From Syntrophus sp964555065 (GTDB lineage: Bacteria; Desulfobacterota; Syntrophia; Syntrophales; Syntrophaceae): a stretch of DNA of 60,498 bases. Shown piece after piece: positions 17,389 to 25,277 of the stretch; the stretch's first letter is position 1, and each line of letters opens with the position of its first letter. The notes below the pieces were generated by a model. It was not told where the DNA came from. It ran no database searches and worked only from the letters and a program-made list of their open reading frames with translations. The stretch lies in assembly GCA_964555065.1 (NCBI GenBank), contig CAZKRB010000006.1, forward strand, positions 1 through 60,498. The letters run 5' to 3'. A program made the translations under genes and the position numbers.

Positions 17389-17541
17389 TCAGAGTTGTTT
17401 TTGATGATGAGCCTTAGGGTGCACTTGAGATTCAGCGACAGGATGGATTTTCCCGCGGGTGAGATTGACGAAGCCATTGGGGGTGATCGAGTATGCCTCC
17501 AACAGCTCATGCTGCCAGGTCTGATCACCTGAGCGGATCTT
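17389..17541 (-). pseudogene. Possible C-terminal gene remnant
   Basis: A 50-codon minus-strand frame with no start codon reads as natural protein (HELLEAYSITPNGFVNL, then KIHPVAESQVHP) and stops at 17389. The upstream sequence continues it only in another frame, so this may be the end of a gene broken by a frameshift. No family recognised. The rest of 17201-17595 shows no gene. Confidence 0.25.
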
Positions 17542-17595
17542 TCAGCCGATGATTTCTGCTGGTGCGGATAGGGAAAGGTTAAAGGCCACTCCTCT

Positions 17596-17952
17596 TCATT
17601 GACTGAGCACATCCTTGGAGACGCGCCATTTTTCCGGAGAAATCAAATAGACCGGATTCGCGTCTTGATAAGCGGTGAAGTGTTGATATTGTTCGGAAAT
17701 CCATTGTTTCATCTTGAGGTCGGATAAGGTCCGCTCGTCCTTGTTTTTGTCGAGATAGTCATCAATGACGTCCTCCTTGATCATGATCTCGATCTTTCGG
17801 GAACGCTTGCCCGGTTGACACGGGTCGCTAACGAGTTTCCAGTCGATCAGGATTATATAATCACCGCCCGAGAGCCTGGAAGCAACCCAGGCGTTTGCCG
17901 GCAACAGCGGTTTTATAATCCGAATCCAGTAATCAAGCAGGTCTTCATTCAT
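17596..17952 (-). CDS. Hypothetical protein, second gene of a small accessory pair
   Basis: A 118-residue soluble acidic protein starting MNEDLLDYWIRIIKPLLP. It has a beta-strand segment (GGDYIILIDWKLVSD), a charged helix with EDVIDDYLDKNKDERTL and a C-terminal part with YLISPEKWRVS. The start overlaps the stop of the gene upstream by 8 bases, which implies translational coupling. No family is recognised. The pair lies in a lower-GC patch of orphan ORFs next to conserved housekeeping genes. Confidence 0.65.
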   Translation of the reverse strand: MNEDLLDYWIRIIKPLLPANAWVASRLSGGDYIILIDWKLVSDPCQPGKRSRKIEIMIKEDVIDDYLDKNKDERTLSDLKMKQWISEQYQHFTAYQDANPVYLISPEKWRVSKDVLSQ

Positions 17953-18250
17953 GGATGGTGATCTTCGTCTTCTTGGACCATCCATTCTTGTCCGTCTTAA
18001 CATTCCGGCATTCTGCGCTATATTGAAGGGTGAAGACAATGCCCCCCTGGTGTTGCCCATCCTGCTCAATCCGGTATCCTGTGATGATGCCCCCGAAAAA
18101 AGACGGCTCCTGCAGTTTTTTGTGAAAATAAATCTCACCCCCAACAAGCTCTTTCGCCTTGTTTTCATCAATGCTCCACCAGCCGCTTTCCCAGCCGCCA
18201 TCTTGTAGCTTTACAAAATTATTCAACGGCTCCAAGATATGTATGTTCAT
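17945..18250 (-). CDS. Hypothetical protein, first gene of a small accessory pair
   Basis: The protein has 101 residues. It opens MNIHILEPLNNFVKL and has Trp/Gly-rich beta segments (GGWESGWWSID, GGEIYFHKKLQEPSFFGG) and a strand-rich end (GGIVFTLQYSAECRNV). I recall small proteins with the pattern GG-x-I-Y-x-H near restriction or methylase genes, but this cannot be confirmed here. No signal or membrane segment. It is coupled to the downstream gene by an 8-base overlap and may have been transferred. Confidence 0.65.
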   Translation of the reverse strand: MNIHILEPLNNFVKLQDGGWESGWWSIDENKAKELVGGEIYFHKKLQEPSFFGGIITGYRIEQDGQHQGGIVFTLQYSAECRNVKTDKNGWSKKTKITIHE

Positions 18251-18315
18251 TTTAATCCTCCAGCTTTAATGAATTCATGTGTCAATTCGCTGAATCACTG
18301 CCACCTGAGAAACAA

Positions 18316-18348
18316 AAAGCCCTGCCTCACTGTAATGGGCAGGGTTTT
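18316..18348 (-). terminator. Terminator hairpin
   Basis: An 11-bp stem with one mismatch (18316-18326 with 18338-18348) closes an 11-base loop. On the minus strand five T residues follow. It lies just after the minus-strand remnant at 18406-18684 and before the accessory gene pair. Confidence 0.6.
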
Positions 18349-18405
18349 GATGGACTTGATGTTTCTCCTATGCCGAAGAGAAAATTCCCGCTTAACAGAT
18401 GTCAA

Positions 18406-18684
18406 TTACATTAGCCTGTTCAGCATATGCTCAATGTCTTGGAAGTCAAGGCAATTTTGCCCTGCCTGTAAAAAAACCAGGCGCCCTTGCCTGAGAAAAA
18501 ACGGTGGCCGACTTGGGTTGACACGGATACGGATCAACGGAGCCAAGACATTCATCGCTTCCTCAACGCCCTTTTCCCAGCCTCTGAATTTCTGGACCTC
18601 GGCCGGAGTGAGAAGCTCGGTTTGTTGCCGAATCCAGGCTCGTCTTTTCGGCGCACCGGCTGGGGGAGAAAAATCTCCGGGCAC
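18406..18684 (-). pseudogene. Truncated hypothetical protein
   Basis: A 92-codon frame whose middle and end look like real protein: RQQTELLTPAEVQKFRGWEK, then GVEEAMNVLAPLIRIR, then GQNCLDFQDIEHMLNRLM. It would start with GTG, and the reading frame stays open ~20 codons upstream without a better start, so the N-terminus seems missing. It is followed by a terminator. Family unknown; it may be the 3' end of a larger lost gene. Confidence 0.35.
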
Positions 18685-18768
18685 CTTTGCCCGGTTGAGC
18701 CGGGCCTCGCGGGTACCGTAGCCTCAGATCCCGTGTCAATCGTTTTTCAGGATCGGAAACGTCGGCCG

Positions 18769-19725
18769 CTACTTATAGATCAGCCGGGGCTCCTCCAGGA
18801 GGACCCGCGTATCCGGCGGGACGGATTCCGTGAGCCAGACGTTGCCGCCGACGGTCGAACGGGCGCCGATGACCGTGTCGCCGCCGAGGATGGTCGCTCC
18901 GGAATAGATAATGGCGTCGTCTTCGATGGTGGGGTGGCGCTTTTTTCCCCGCAGCAGCTCCCCCGCGTCCCTGGGAAGCGACAAGGCCCCCAGCGTCACG
19001 CCCTGATAGAGGCGCACCCGCTTGCCGATCACCGACGTCTCCCCGATGACGACGCCCGTGCCATGGTCGATGAAGAAGCTCTCGCCGATGGTGGCGCCGG
19101 GATGAATGTCGATGCCGGTGATGCTGTGGGCATATTCCGTCATCATCCGGGGCAGCAGGGGGATTTTCTGCAGGAAGAGCTGGTGGGCCACCCGGTAGAC
19201 GCTGATGGCGAAGAGTCCGGGATAGCTGAAGATGATTTCATCGTAGCTGCCGGCGGCGGGATCGCCTTCATAGGCCGCCCGCACATCGGTCGCCAGGATC
19301 CCCTGCAACGTCGAGATGCTGCACAGGAATTCAGCCGTTTCCCGATAGCCCTTTTCCTCGCACTGCACACAGGGTAGGTGGTAGCGCAGGCATTCGTGGC
19401 GGAAGCTGTGTGTGATCTGCCGGGCCAGCAGTTCAAAGAGAATGGTGACCATATGCCCGATTTCGTATTTCAGGTTGACCGGGTCGATGTTTTCCCGGTG
19501 GAAATAGCCGGGAAAGAGAAGCTGGCGCAGTCGGGTCAGGATGTCGACCACCGTCTCCCGGGAGGGAATGAGTTCCGGGCTGACATGGGAAAAGCAGGTT
19601 CCATCCTGGCAGGCGGACACAATGGCATCGACGATTTTCGGCAAAGCTTCCCGGTGCTGGGAATGGGAGGTCACTTCGACCCTGCACTCCGCCGTCGCTT
19701 TCTCCGTCTCTGGATCTGGCTTCAT
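18769..19725 (-). CDS. cysE: Serine O-acetyltransferase
   Basis: The protein has 318 residues. The N-terminal helical domain (about 1-175) precedes a left-handed beta-helix of hexapeptide repeats (GIDIHPGATIGESFFIDHGT, then GVVIGETSVIGKRVRLYQGV), which forms the acetyl-CoA and serine sites; the catalytic His is in IDHGTGVVIG. It makes O-acetylserine for cysteine synthesis. Start 19725 was chosen because AAGGGGG precedes it; the frame opens further upstream without support. The gene follows serA on the same strand, an arrangement that feeds serine straight into cysteine synthesis. Confidence 0.93.
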   Translation of the reverse strand: MKPDPETEKATAECRVEVTSHSQHREALPKIVDAIVSACQDGTCFSHVSPELIPSRETVVDILTRLRQLLFPGYFHRENIDPVNLKYEIGHMVTILFELLARQITHSFRHECLRYHLPCVQCEEKGYRETAEFLCSISTLQGILATDVRAAYEGDPAAGSYDEIIFSYPGLFAISVYRVAHQLFLQKIPLLPRMMTEYAHSITGIDIHPGATIGESFFIDHGTGVVIGETSVIGKRVRLYQGVTLGALSLPRDAGELLRGKKRHPTIEDDAIIYSGATILGGDTVIGARSTVGGNVWLTESVPPDTRVLLEEPRLIYK

Positions 19726-19773
19726 GAAAATAACCCCCTTATCGATGATGATTTGGCCGGTTGAATTGCGGAT

Positions 19774-19802
19774 CCCGAAAGGCCGGAGTCCGGCCTTTCG
19801 GG
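19774..19802 (-). terminator. Hairpin between serA and cysE
   Basis: A perfect 13-bp GC-rich stem (19774-19786 with 19790-19802) closes a 3-base loop in the 90-base serA-cysE gap. No T run follows on either strand. It may reduce read-through or stabilise the serA transcript. Confidence 0.5.
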
Positions 19803-19815
19803 GAAGTTGCAACGG

Positions 19816-21384
19816 TCAAAGGACGATCTGTGTTACCTCCGTCATGTTCGGACTTGCTTTCAGCTTCTGCAGGATTTCCGGGGGCACTTCGTCATCGAGG
19901 TTCAGGATCATGATGGCGCTGCCCCTGGGCTGGTCCCGGGCGACATCCATGTGGGCGATGTTGATGTTGTTCTGCCCTAGGAGGGTTCCCACATCGCCGA
20001 TGACCCCCGGCCGGTCCCGGTGTTCGGTGAAGAGGAAGATCCCCCGGGGTTCGAATTCCACTGCGTGCCCCTGGACCTGGACGATCCGGGGGCCCTTGTC
20101 GGGAAAGAAGGCCCCGGCAATCGAGCAGGAGGAATCTTCCGAGGCAATCGTCACCTCCAGGAGACTGGCGAACTTGGGGGAGGCTTCGCTGGTGACGCTC
20201 AGAACGTTGATCTTTCGGCTGCGGGCGATGTTCAGGGCGTTGATCAGATTGACGTTCCCTTCCTCGATCATCGGGGTCAGCACGCCCGCCACGACTCCGG
20301 CAACGAGGATCTTCACGTCCTTGCCGGTGATTTCCCCTGAACACTTGACTTCGATGGCCCGGACGCTCCGGCGGGCGAGGGATATGGCGATTCTTCCCAC
20401 CTTTTCCGCCAGGTCCAGGTAGGGAATCAGCTCCGGGTCCAGGGGCGCGGGAAGGTTGACGGCATTTTTGATGATACCCGAGGAAAGGTAGAGGGCGATC
20501 TGTTCGGCGATTTCGTAACCCACTTCCTCCTGGGCTTCCAGAGTGGAGGCGCCCAGGTGGGGCGTGGTCAGGCAGTTTTCCAGTTTGACCAGGCTCCAGT
20601 CCGCCGGGGGCTCCTGGGAAAAGACGTCCAGGGCCGCCCCGGCGATTCTCTTTTCCTTTAAAGCCTCATAAAGGGCCTCTTCATTGACGATGCCCCCCCG
20701 GGCGGCATTGATCAGGTAAGCCGAGGCTTTCATCATTGCCAGCTGCTCCCGGCCGATCAGATTTTTCGTCTGGGGGTTCAGGACCGTGTGGATCGTCACA
20801 ATGTCCGCCTCCGCAAGCAGGGTGTTCAGAGGAACCAGCCGGACAGCGAGCTTATCCGCCAGTTCCGGGGATAGGAAGGGATCGTAAGCCAGAAGCGTCA
20901 TGCCCAGGGCTTTTGCCCGCTTCGCCACTTCCGTGCCGACCCGCCCCAACCCGACAATGCCCAGGATCTTGCCGCCGAGCTGTCGCCCGGTGAGCTTCTT
21001 CTTCTCCCACCGCGCCTCCTTCATGTTCCGGTCCGCCGCAGCGATATTCCGCAGCAGGGCGAACATGAGGGCGATGGTCAGCTCGGCCGTCGAGACGATA
21101 TTGCCCGACGGGGCGTTCATGACCAGGATGCCCTTGGCCGTGGCCGCCTCGAGATCGATGTTGTCCACTCCCACGCCGGCGCGACCGATCACCTGCAGGT
21201 GCGAGGCGGAGATGACCTTCGCCGTCGCCCTGGCGTTGCTCCGGACGATCAGGGCGTCATACCCGGCGATGGTTCCGGCCAGTTCCTCTTCCTTCAAGCC
21301 CGTGCGGACTTCGATTTCATGGCCCGCGTCCCTCAGCAGAGAGATGCCCTTTCCCGAGACTTCATCCGCCACGAGGATCTTCAT
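19816..21384 (-). CDS. serA: D-3-phosphoglycerate dehydrogenase (long form)
   Basis: The protein has 522 residues. It has an NAD-binding Rossmann motif (GIVGLGRVGTEVAKRAKALG near residue 145), catalytic Arg in NAARGGIVNEEAL, Glu in SQEPPAD and His in CLTTPHLGAS. An allosteric substrate-binding domain (about 315-445) and a C-terminal ACT domain (FTEHRDRPGVIGDVGTLLG) follow. It oxidises 3-phosphoglycerate in the first step of serine synthesis; the ACT domain often binds serine for feedback. GGAAGGAG precedes the start and a near-consensus promoter lies ~70 bases upstream. Confidence 0.97.
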   Translation of the reverse strand: MKILVADEVSGKGISLLRDAGHEIEVRTGLKEEELAGTIAGYDALIVRSNARATAKVISASHLQVIGRAGVGVDNIDLEAATAKGILVMNAPSGNIVSTAELTIALMFALLRNIAAADRNMKEARWEKKKLTGRQLGGKILGIVGLGRVGTEVAKRAKALGMTLLAYDPFLSPELADKLAVRLVPLNTLLAEADIVTIHTVLNPQTKNLIGREQLAMMKASAYLINAARGGIVNEEALYEALKEKRIAGAALDVFSQEPPADWSLVKLENCLTTPHLGASTLEAQEEVGYEIAEQIALYLSSGIIKNAVNLPAPLDPELIPYLDLAEKVGRIAISLARRSVRAIEVKCSGEITGKDVKILVAGVVAGVLTPMIEEGNVNLINALNIARSRKINVLSVTSEASPKFASLLEVTIASEDSSCSIAGAFFPDKGPRIVQVQGHAVEFEPRGIFLFTEHRDRPGVIGDVGTLLGQNNINIAHMDVARDQPRGSAIMILNLDDEVPPEILQKLKASPNMTEVTQIVL

Positions 21385-21452
21385 GTCCGAACTCCTTCCC
21401 TAGATGTGTCTGCCCGGAAGCTTCCCGTCGATTCGGAAAGTTACTGTAAATC

Positions 21453-21481
21453 AGTATAGTTTGGCGGAGTTTTTGTGTCAA
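21453..21481 (-). promoter_or_regulatory. Near-consensus sigma-70 promoter for serA
   Basis: On the minus strand, -35 TTGACA (21476-21481) and -10 TATACT (21453-21458) are separated by exactly 17 bases. This predicts a start near 21446 and a ~60-base leader for serA. The MITE-like copy 2 begins 18 bases upstream of the -35. Confidence 0.8.
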
Positions 21482-21498
21482 GGGGCGATGCGGGAAGG

Positions 21499-21618
21499 AC
21501 AAGGACAAGTCCTGTAAGAACAGAATGCATTGAATTTACCCCACAAGAAGCGCAATGCGCTTTATTTTGTAAGTACTCGTTATTTATAATAAATTTTAAG
21601 AATTGGGCGTGGCCTTGG
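21499..21618. mobile_element. 120-bp MITE-like element, copy 2
   Basis: This has the same length as the copy at 4598-4717 and aligns to it base for base at about 68% identity over the 112-bp core, higher if one compensating indel pair is allowed. Its ends form an imperfect inverted repeat (10 of 14). Flanking direct repeats CGGGAAGG (21491-21498) and CGGAAAGG (21619-21626) match at 7 of 8. It contains a small internal palindrome (AAGCGC AAT GCGCTT). It fills most of the serA / M24 peptidase gap; no gene is present there. Confidence 0.6.
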
Positions 21619-21768
21619 CGGAAAGGAGAGGTGCCGGCGGCGGGAAGCCCGGCGTCACTCCAATTCCGGAGTTCAGGGCCGCAATGTGGAGGCGGTCCTG
21701 GTATCACGGCGCAGCTCGATGAACCGGCAGGGCCGCCGCCGAGGCATTCGCTTCGTCGGGGAATCGCT

Positions 21769-22971
21769 TTAGAGCCGGATCAGGTCCAGGGAGGTCCTGG
21801 TGAGCCGCTCCAGCGTTTCCCTGCGGACGATGAAATCGGCCTCGATGCCGATGCTTCCCTCTCCGGGAAAGACGAACTTGGGCTCCAGCGCAAAGACCAT
21901 CCCTTCCGTCAGGACCTGGGAGTGGCGCGGGGTGATCACGGGCAGTTCGTTGAGTTCAAGCCCCAGGCCGTGACCGATAAAGCTTACTTTACCCGGGCCG
22001 TAGCCCATGAACTGATCATCCAGATCGGCCGCTTTCGCCTTGTTTCGCGCCCGCTCGAAGATCCCGGTGCATTCCGTGCCTTCCCGGACGAAGGCTGCCG
22101 TTTCATCGAGAATTTCCCGAGCGACGTCATAGGCTCGGACGAACTTTTCCTTCAGGGAACCGACCACAAAGGCCCTTGTCTCGTCGGTGATGTACCCGTT
22201 GTAGCCCGCACCATAGTCCAGGATAATCGGCTGATCCCGCCCGATGAGCCGGAGGGACGATCCCTGGGGAAGGGCGGCGGTGACGCCCTGGCCGGCGATG
22301 GTCACGTTGACGGCGGTCGGGATCGCGCCCGCCTGCCCGGAGATGACGTAGAGGCACATCATTTCCTGATTGAAGCCGCGCATGCGCAGCAGTCCCTGGT
22401 GCCCCTGCCGCCGGCCTTCCGCGACCAGCTCCGCTTCCACGTCAATTTCCCTTTTCCCCTCCCGGATGACCTCCCGCGCCTTGGCAAAGACGGCGTCCAT
22501 GATTTCTCCCGAGCGCTTAAGCTGGCGGATTTCAAAGGCGCTCTTGATCATCCGGGTTTCGCGGATAAAAGGCGAGATATCCGCGAAAGCGTCGAAGGCA
22601 AGCATCCGGCGGAAGCGTTCATAAGAGGAAACAGGAAGAATGTCCAGTTCCATGCCGCCCCTGCCGCGGAGGATTCCTTTTGCGGAAAGGACGCTGCTCA
22701 GGTCCCGGTCGCTGCGGATGGGGATAACCGGGAGGGGAGACTCCTCTAAAGCCCGATCCTGATTCTTTTCGACAAACAGGAGGGGATCACCCGCCAGGGG
22801 AATCACGAGGATGCCTTTCTGTGTGGTCCCGGAAAAATAGAAAAGATCGGTGTTTCCCAGGATGACGGCAAAATCGATTCCCGCCCGAGCCATTTTTTCC
22901 CGGAAAACGCTGATCCTGTTCGAAATTTCAATTGCCGGCGTCAGTTCACCGATCTCCGCTTCAGCCCACAT
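21769..22971 (-). CDS. M24-family metallopeptidase (Xaa-Pro aminopeptidase-like)
   Basis: The protein has 400 residues. The N-terminal creatinase-like domain (about 15-150) has the pattern FAVILGNTDLFYFSGTTQKG. The C-terminal pita-bread domain carries the metal ligands: Asp in ILDYGAGYNGYITDETR (both Asp), His in FIGHGLGLELNELP, Glu in FALEPKFVF and Glu in GIEADF. Enzymes of this type cut X-Pro bonds or related dipeptides. Start 22971 was chosen for its AGGAGG site; a further seven upstream codons lack one. It is transcribed toward serA. Likely cytoplasmic peptide turnover. Confidence 0.92.
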   Translation of the reverse strand: MWAEAEIGELTPAIEISNRISVFREKMARAGIDFAVILGNTDLFYFSGTTQKGILVIPLAGDPLLFVEKNQDRALEESPLPVIPIRSDRDLSSVLSAKGILRGRGGMELDILPVSSYERFRRMLAFDAFADISPFIRETRMIKSAFEIRQLKRSGEIMDAVFAKAREVIREGKREIDVEAELVAEGRRQGHQGLLRMRGFNQEMMCLYVISGQAGAIPTAVNVTIAGQGVTAALPQGSSLRLIGRDQPIILDYGAGYNGYITDETRAFVVGSLKEKFVRAYDVAREILDETAAFVREGTECTGIFERARNKAKAADLDDQFMGYGPGKVSFIGHGLGLELNELPVITPRHSQVLTEGMVFALEPKFVFPGEGSIGIEADFIVRRETLERLTRTSLDLIRL

Positions 22972-23193
22972 GGTCCGCCTCCTGAAAAACACTTTCCGGA
23001 GAAGAATTCCTGCCGCTTCCGGTACGTGTTTTGCGTAATGTAAGGCATTTTAACTTAAAGTCTCAGCTTTGCCTATCAGGAACGTGGGTCTTGATGAGCT
23101 TTGGCCGTTTTTGCCGGCGGGGTTCAACGTCGGTTGCGGAAACGCTGTCGCAACGGGATAAAGTTCAAGGCTGATACGGAAATGGGAGCGGGA

Positions 23194-23856
23194 ATGACCG
23201 AAGCATTGGGAAAAGAAAGCAAGGGGGCCGGAGGATGGCTGTATGCCGCTGTCGCCGCGGTTCTCCTGTCCGGTTTATTTTGCCTTCCCGGCAGTCTGGC
23301 AGCGGGAGAATTCTTCCAGTGGGTGGACGAAAAGGGGGTCACGCATGTCGCCGACAGCTTCCCCACCCTATCCTCCACTGCCGGAAAGCGGGATGTCCGG
23401 CGCCTGAATGTTCCGGTTCAGACTTCGGACCCTGTTCCCCATCCCGCCGGGTTGCCCTCCGATGAATTTGAGATTCCCTTCACCAGTGGGCCCGGCGGTG
23501 GGATGCTTGTCCAGGGTGTTTTCGATGATTCTCTCGATGTGACTCTGCTGCTCGACACGGGAGCCACTCATGTGGTTATCCCGGAGGCGCTGGCAAGACG
23601 GCTGAATCCCCCTTCCCAGGCCGGTCGAAAAGTAAAGGTTCAAACAGTGGGAGGCGTGATAGAGGCCAGAACTACCACAATCGCGAAAGTCTCCGTGGGC
23701 GATGCCTTGCGGGAGATGGTTCCGGTGGTGGTGACGGACAGGGAGTCCCGTGACGATGGATTTGATGCCATCCTGGGGATGAGTTTTCTGCAGAACTTCA
23801 AAATGACGGTTGATCATAAGAACCACATGATCGTTCTGAAGCCTCATCAGCGGTAA
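23194..23856 (+). CDS. Membrane-anchored retropepsin-like aspartic protease with DUF4124-like segment
   Basis: The protein has 220 residues. An N-terminal anchor (about 13-36, WLYAAVAAVLLSGLFCLPG) is followed by a DUF4124-like stretch (EFFQWVDEKGVTHVADSFP), then a single-lobe retropepsin domain with the active-site DTG in VTLLLDTGATHVVI and a second strand ILGMSFLQNF. Bacterial members of clan AA act as dimers in the periplasm; their targets are mostly unknown. The start was taken at 23194 for a GGGAGCGGGA purine-rich site; an ATG 12 bases upstream is possible. Monocistronic. Confidence 0.8.
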   Translation: MTEALGKESKGAGGWLYAAVAAVLLSGLFCLPGSLAAGEFFQWVDEKGVTHVADSFPTLSSTAGKRDVRRLNVPVQTSDPVPHPAGLPSDEFEIPFTSGPGGGMLVQGVFDDSLDVTLLLDTGATHVVIPEALARRLNPPSQAGRKVKVQTVGGVIEARTTTIAKVSVGDALREMVPVVVTDRESRDDGFDAILGMSFLQNFKMTVDHKNHMIVLKPHQR

Positions 23857-24001
23857 TCCGCCTCTACCCTGCAAGTCTTCCGGAGACGTTGAATTCCCCG
23901 TGAAAGGGCGGATGGTTCCGCCGGGAAGGAGTATCCCGTCTCAACCGGTTAATGAAGTTCTCATGTCGGGCACTTAAGTTTAAAAGGGTGTTTTGTATTT
24001 G

Positions 24002-24042
24002 TTGAATTAATTCAATACGTTATGCTTTTGAGTGACTTGACC
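24002..24042 (+). promoter_or_regulatory. Palindrome and conserved motif upstream of the alarmone synthetase
   Basis: A perfect 14-bp palindrome TTGAATTAATTCAA (24002-24015) starts an AT-rich stretch that ends GACTTGACC (24034-24042), about 50 bases before the gene. A similar 36-base stretch lies at 49074-49109 with the same spacing. It could be an operator or part of a dispersed repeat. The remainder of the gap shows no gene. Confidence 0.35.
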
Positions 24043-24094
24043 ATCCGCAGGGACAAGTCATGCATTGCCAACATTCTTAAAAAGGGTTAGCATA

Positions 24095-25117
24095 ATGATA
24101 ACGATTGAAAAAGAGTGCCTGGGGCTTGGAGAGGGAATGAACTGTTCGGAGTTTTTGACGCGCTTCAACATTTCGGCGGAGGCTTTTGCTGCGACGGGAC
24201 TCATCTGGGAGGAACTGGAGGAGATCCGGGACCATTACCTGGGAATCCGGAATGAACTGGAGCCGACGGCGCGGCAGATCGTGAACATTCTCAATAAGAC
24301 GGACAAGGTTCATTCCGTCAGCTACCGCATCAAGGCCCCGGAGCACCTGATGGCGAAGATCATCCGCAAAAGAATCGGGGAACCCGAACTGCTCATCAAT
24401 CTCAGTAATTATCAGCAGGAAATCACCGATCTGATCGGGATCCGGGTCCTGCATCTCTTCAAGGAAGATTGGCTGGACCTCCATCAGTTTATCACCCGCA
24501 CCTGGAACTTGAGGAAGGTCCCTGTCGCTTACGTGCGCCGGGGCGACGCGGCAGGCTACATCAACAGCTTCCGTAACTGGGGCTGCACAATCGAGGAGCA
24601 TCCCTACGGGTATCGATCCGTCCATTACCTGCTGCAGTCCATGGATGCGGAGCCGGAAAAGCAGCCGGTCCGAATCTCGGAAGTTCAGGTGCGGACCCTT
24701 TTTGAAGAAGCCTGGAGCAGTATCGATCACCATGTCCGGTATCCTTATGAACCGCGCAATATTCTGCTTAATGAACTGCTCGTCATCCTGAATCGCCTGG
24801 CGGGAAGTGCCGATGAGATGGCCTCCTGCATCATCTACCTGAGGGAAAAGCTGAGGATTCCGGGGACGCCCCTGCCCGATGGCGGCGAACAGGCCGGAGG
24901 GGGGGGCGCGACTTTTCAGCCGCTGGATGAATTCGAATGGCCGGCGGAAATGGGAACGGAACTTCCGGAAGACATGGGGCAGTTCCTCCGAGAAGGGGGT
25001 CCGCAACCCCTCCTCTTCCCGGGGACGGGCGCCGATCCCGCGGCGGAGGAAAAAGAGCCCTTTCCCCCTGAGGTTTTCGAGGGGGATGTCGAGGAGGAGC
25101 CCTCCAGGTCCCGATAA
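24095..25117 (+). CDS. RelA/SpoT-type (p)ppGpp synthetase, single domain
   Basis: The protein has 340 residues. The synthetase domain spans about 50-245: SVSYRIKAPEHLMAKI, then catalytic Asp in ITDLIGIRVLHLF, then EEHPYGYRSVHYLL and Glu in SEVQVRTLFEEAWSSIDHH. All catalytic positions recognised in Rel synthetases are present. No HD hydrolase, TGS or ACT domain is present, so it is a small alarmone synthetase, although larger than RelP/RelQ. A 75-residue acidic, Gly/Pro-rich tail (about 265-340) looks disordered. It should make (p)ppGpp in the cytoplasm. AAAGGG precedes the start. A partner hydrolase is not in this window. Confidence 0.85.
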   Translation: MITIEKECLGLGEGMNCSEFLTRFNISAEAFAATGLIWEELEEIRDHYLGIRNELEPTARQIVNILNKTDKVHSVSYRIKAPEHLMAKIIRKRIGEPELLINLSNYQQEITDLIGIRVLHLFKEDWLDLHQFITRTWNLRKVPVAYVRRGDAAGYINSFRNWGCTIEEHPYGYRSVHYLLQSMDAEPEKQPVRISEVQVRTLFEEAWSSIDHHVRYPYEPRNILLNELLVILNRLAGSADEMASCIIYLREKLRIPGTPLPDGGEQAGGGGATFQPLDEFEWPAEMGTELPEDMGQFLREGGPQPLLFPGTGADPAAEEKEPFPPEVFEGDVEEEPSRSR

Positions 25118-25277
25118 AAACCGTGGGCGCTGCCTTCAAGTCCGGGTTGTTATTCCGGTTCGGTTCTAAAAGCACCCTGGCAGGCGATCTGATCGGCTCT
25201 TGGCGCCCGTAGGGTGGCTGCCTCTGTCGCCTCCACCGGGTCGCCTTTGTTTCCTCCTCGCGCTGATCGGAATTCGA

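Noticed and set aside
17302..17532. Plus-strand 76-codon frame in the 17.2-17.6 kb gap
   Set aside because: The minus-strand frame here looks more natural; no ribosome site for the plus frame.
21475..22749. A 424-codon plus-strand frame through the element and the M24 gene
   Set aside because: It crosses the mobile element and runs antisense to the peptidase; composition is unnatural.
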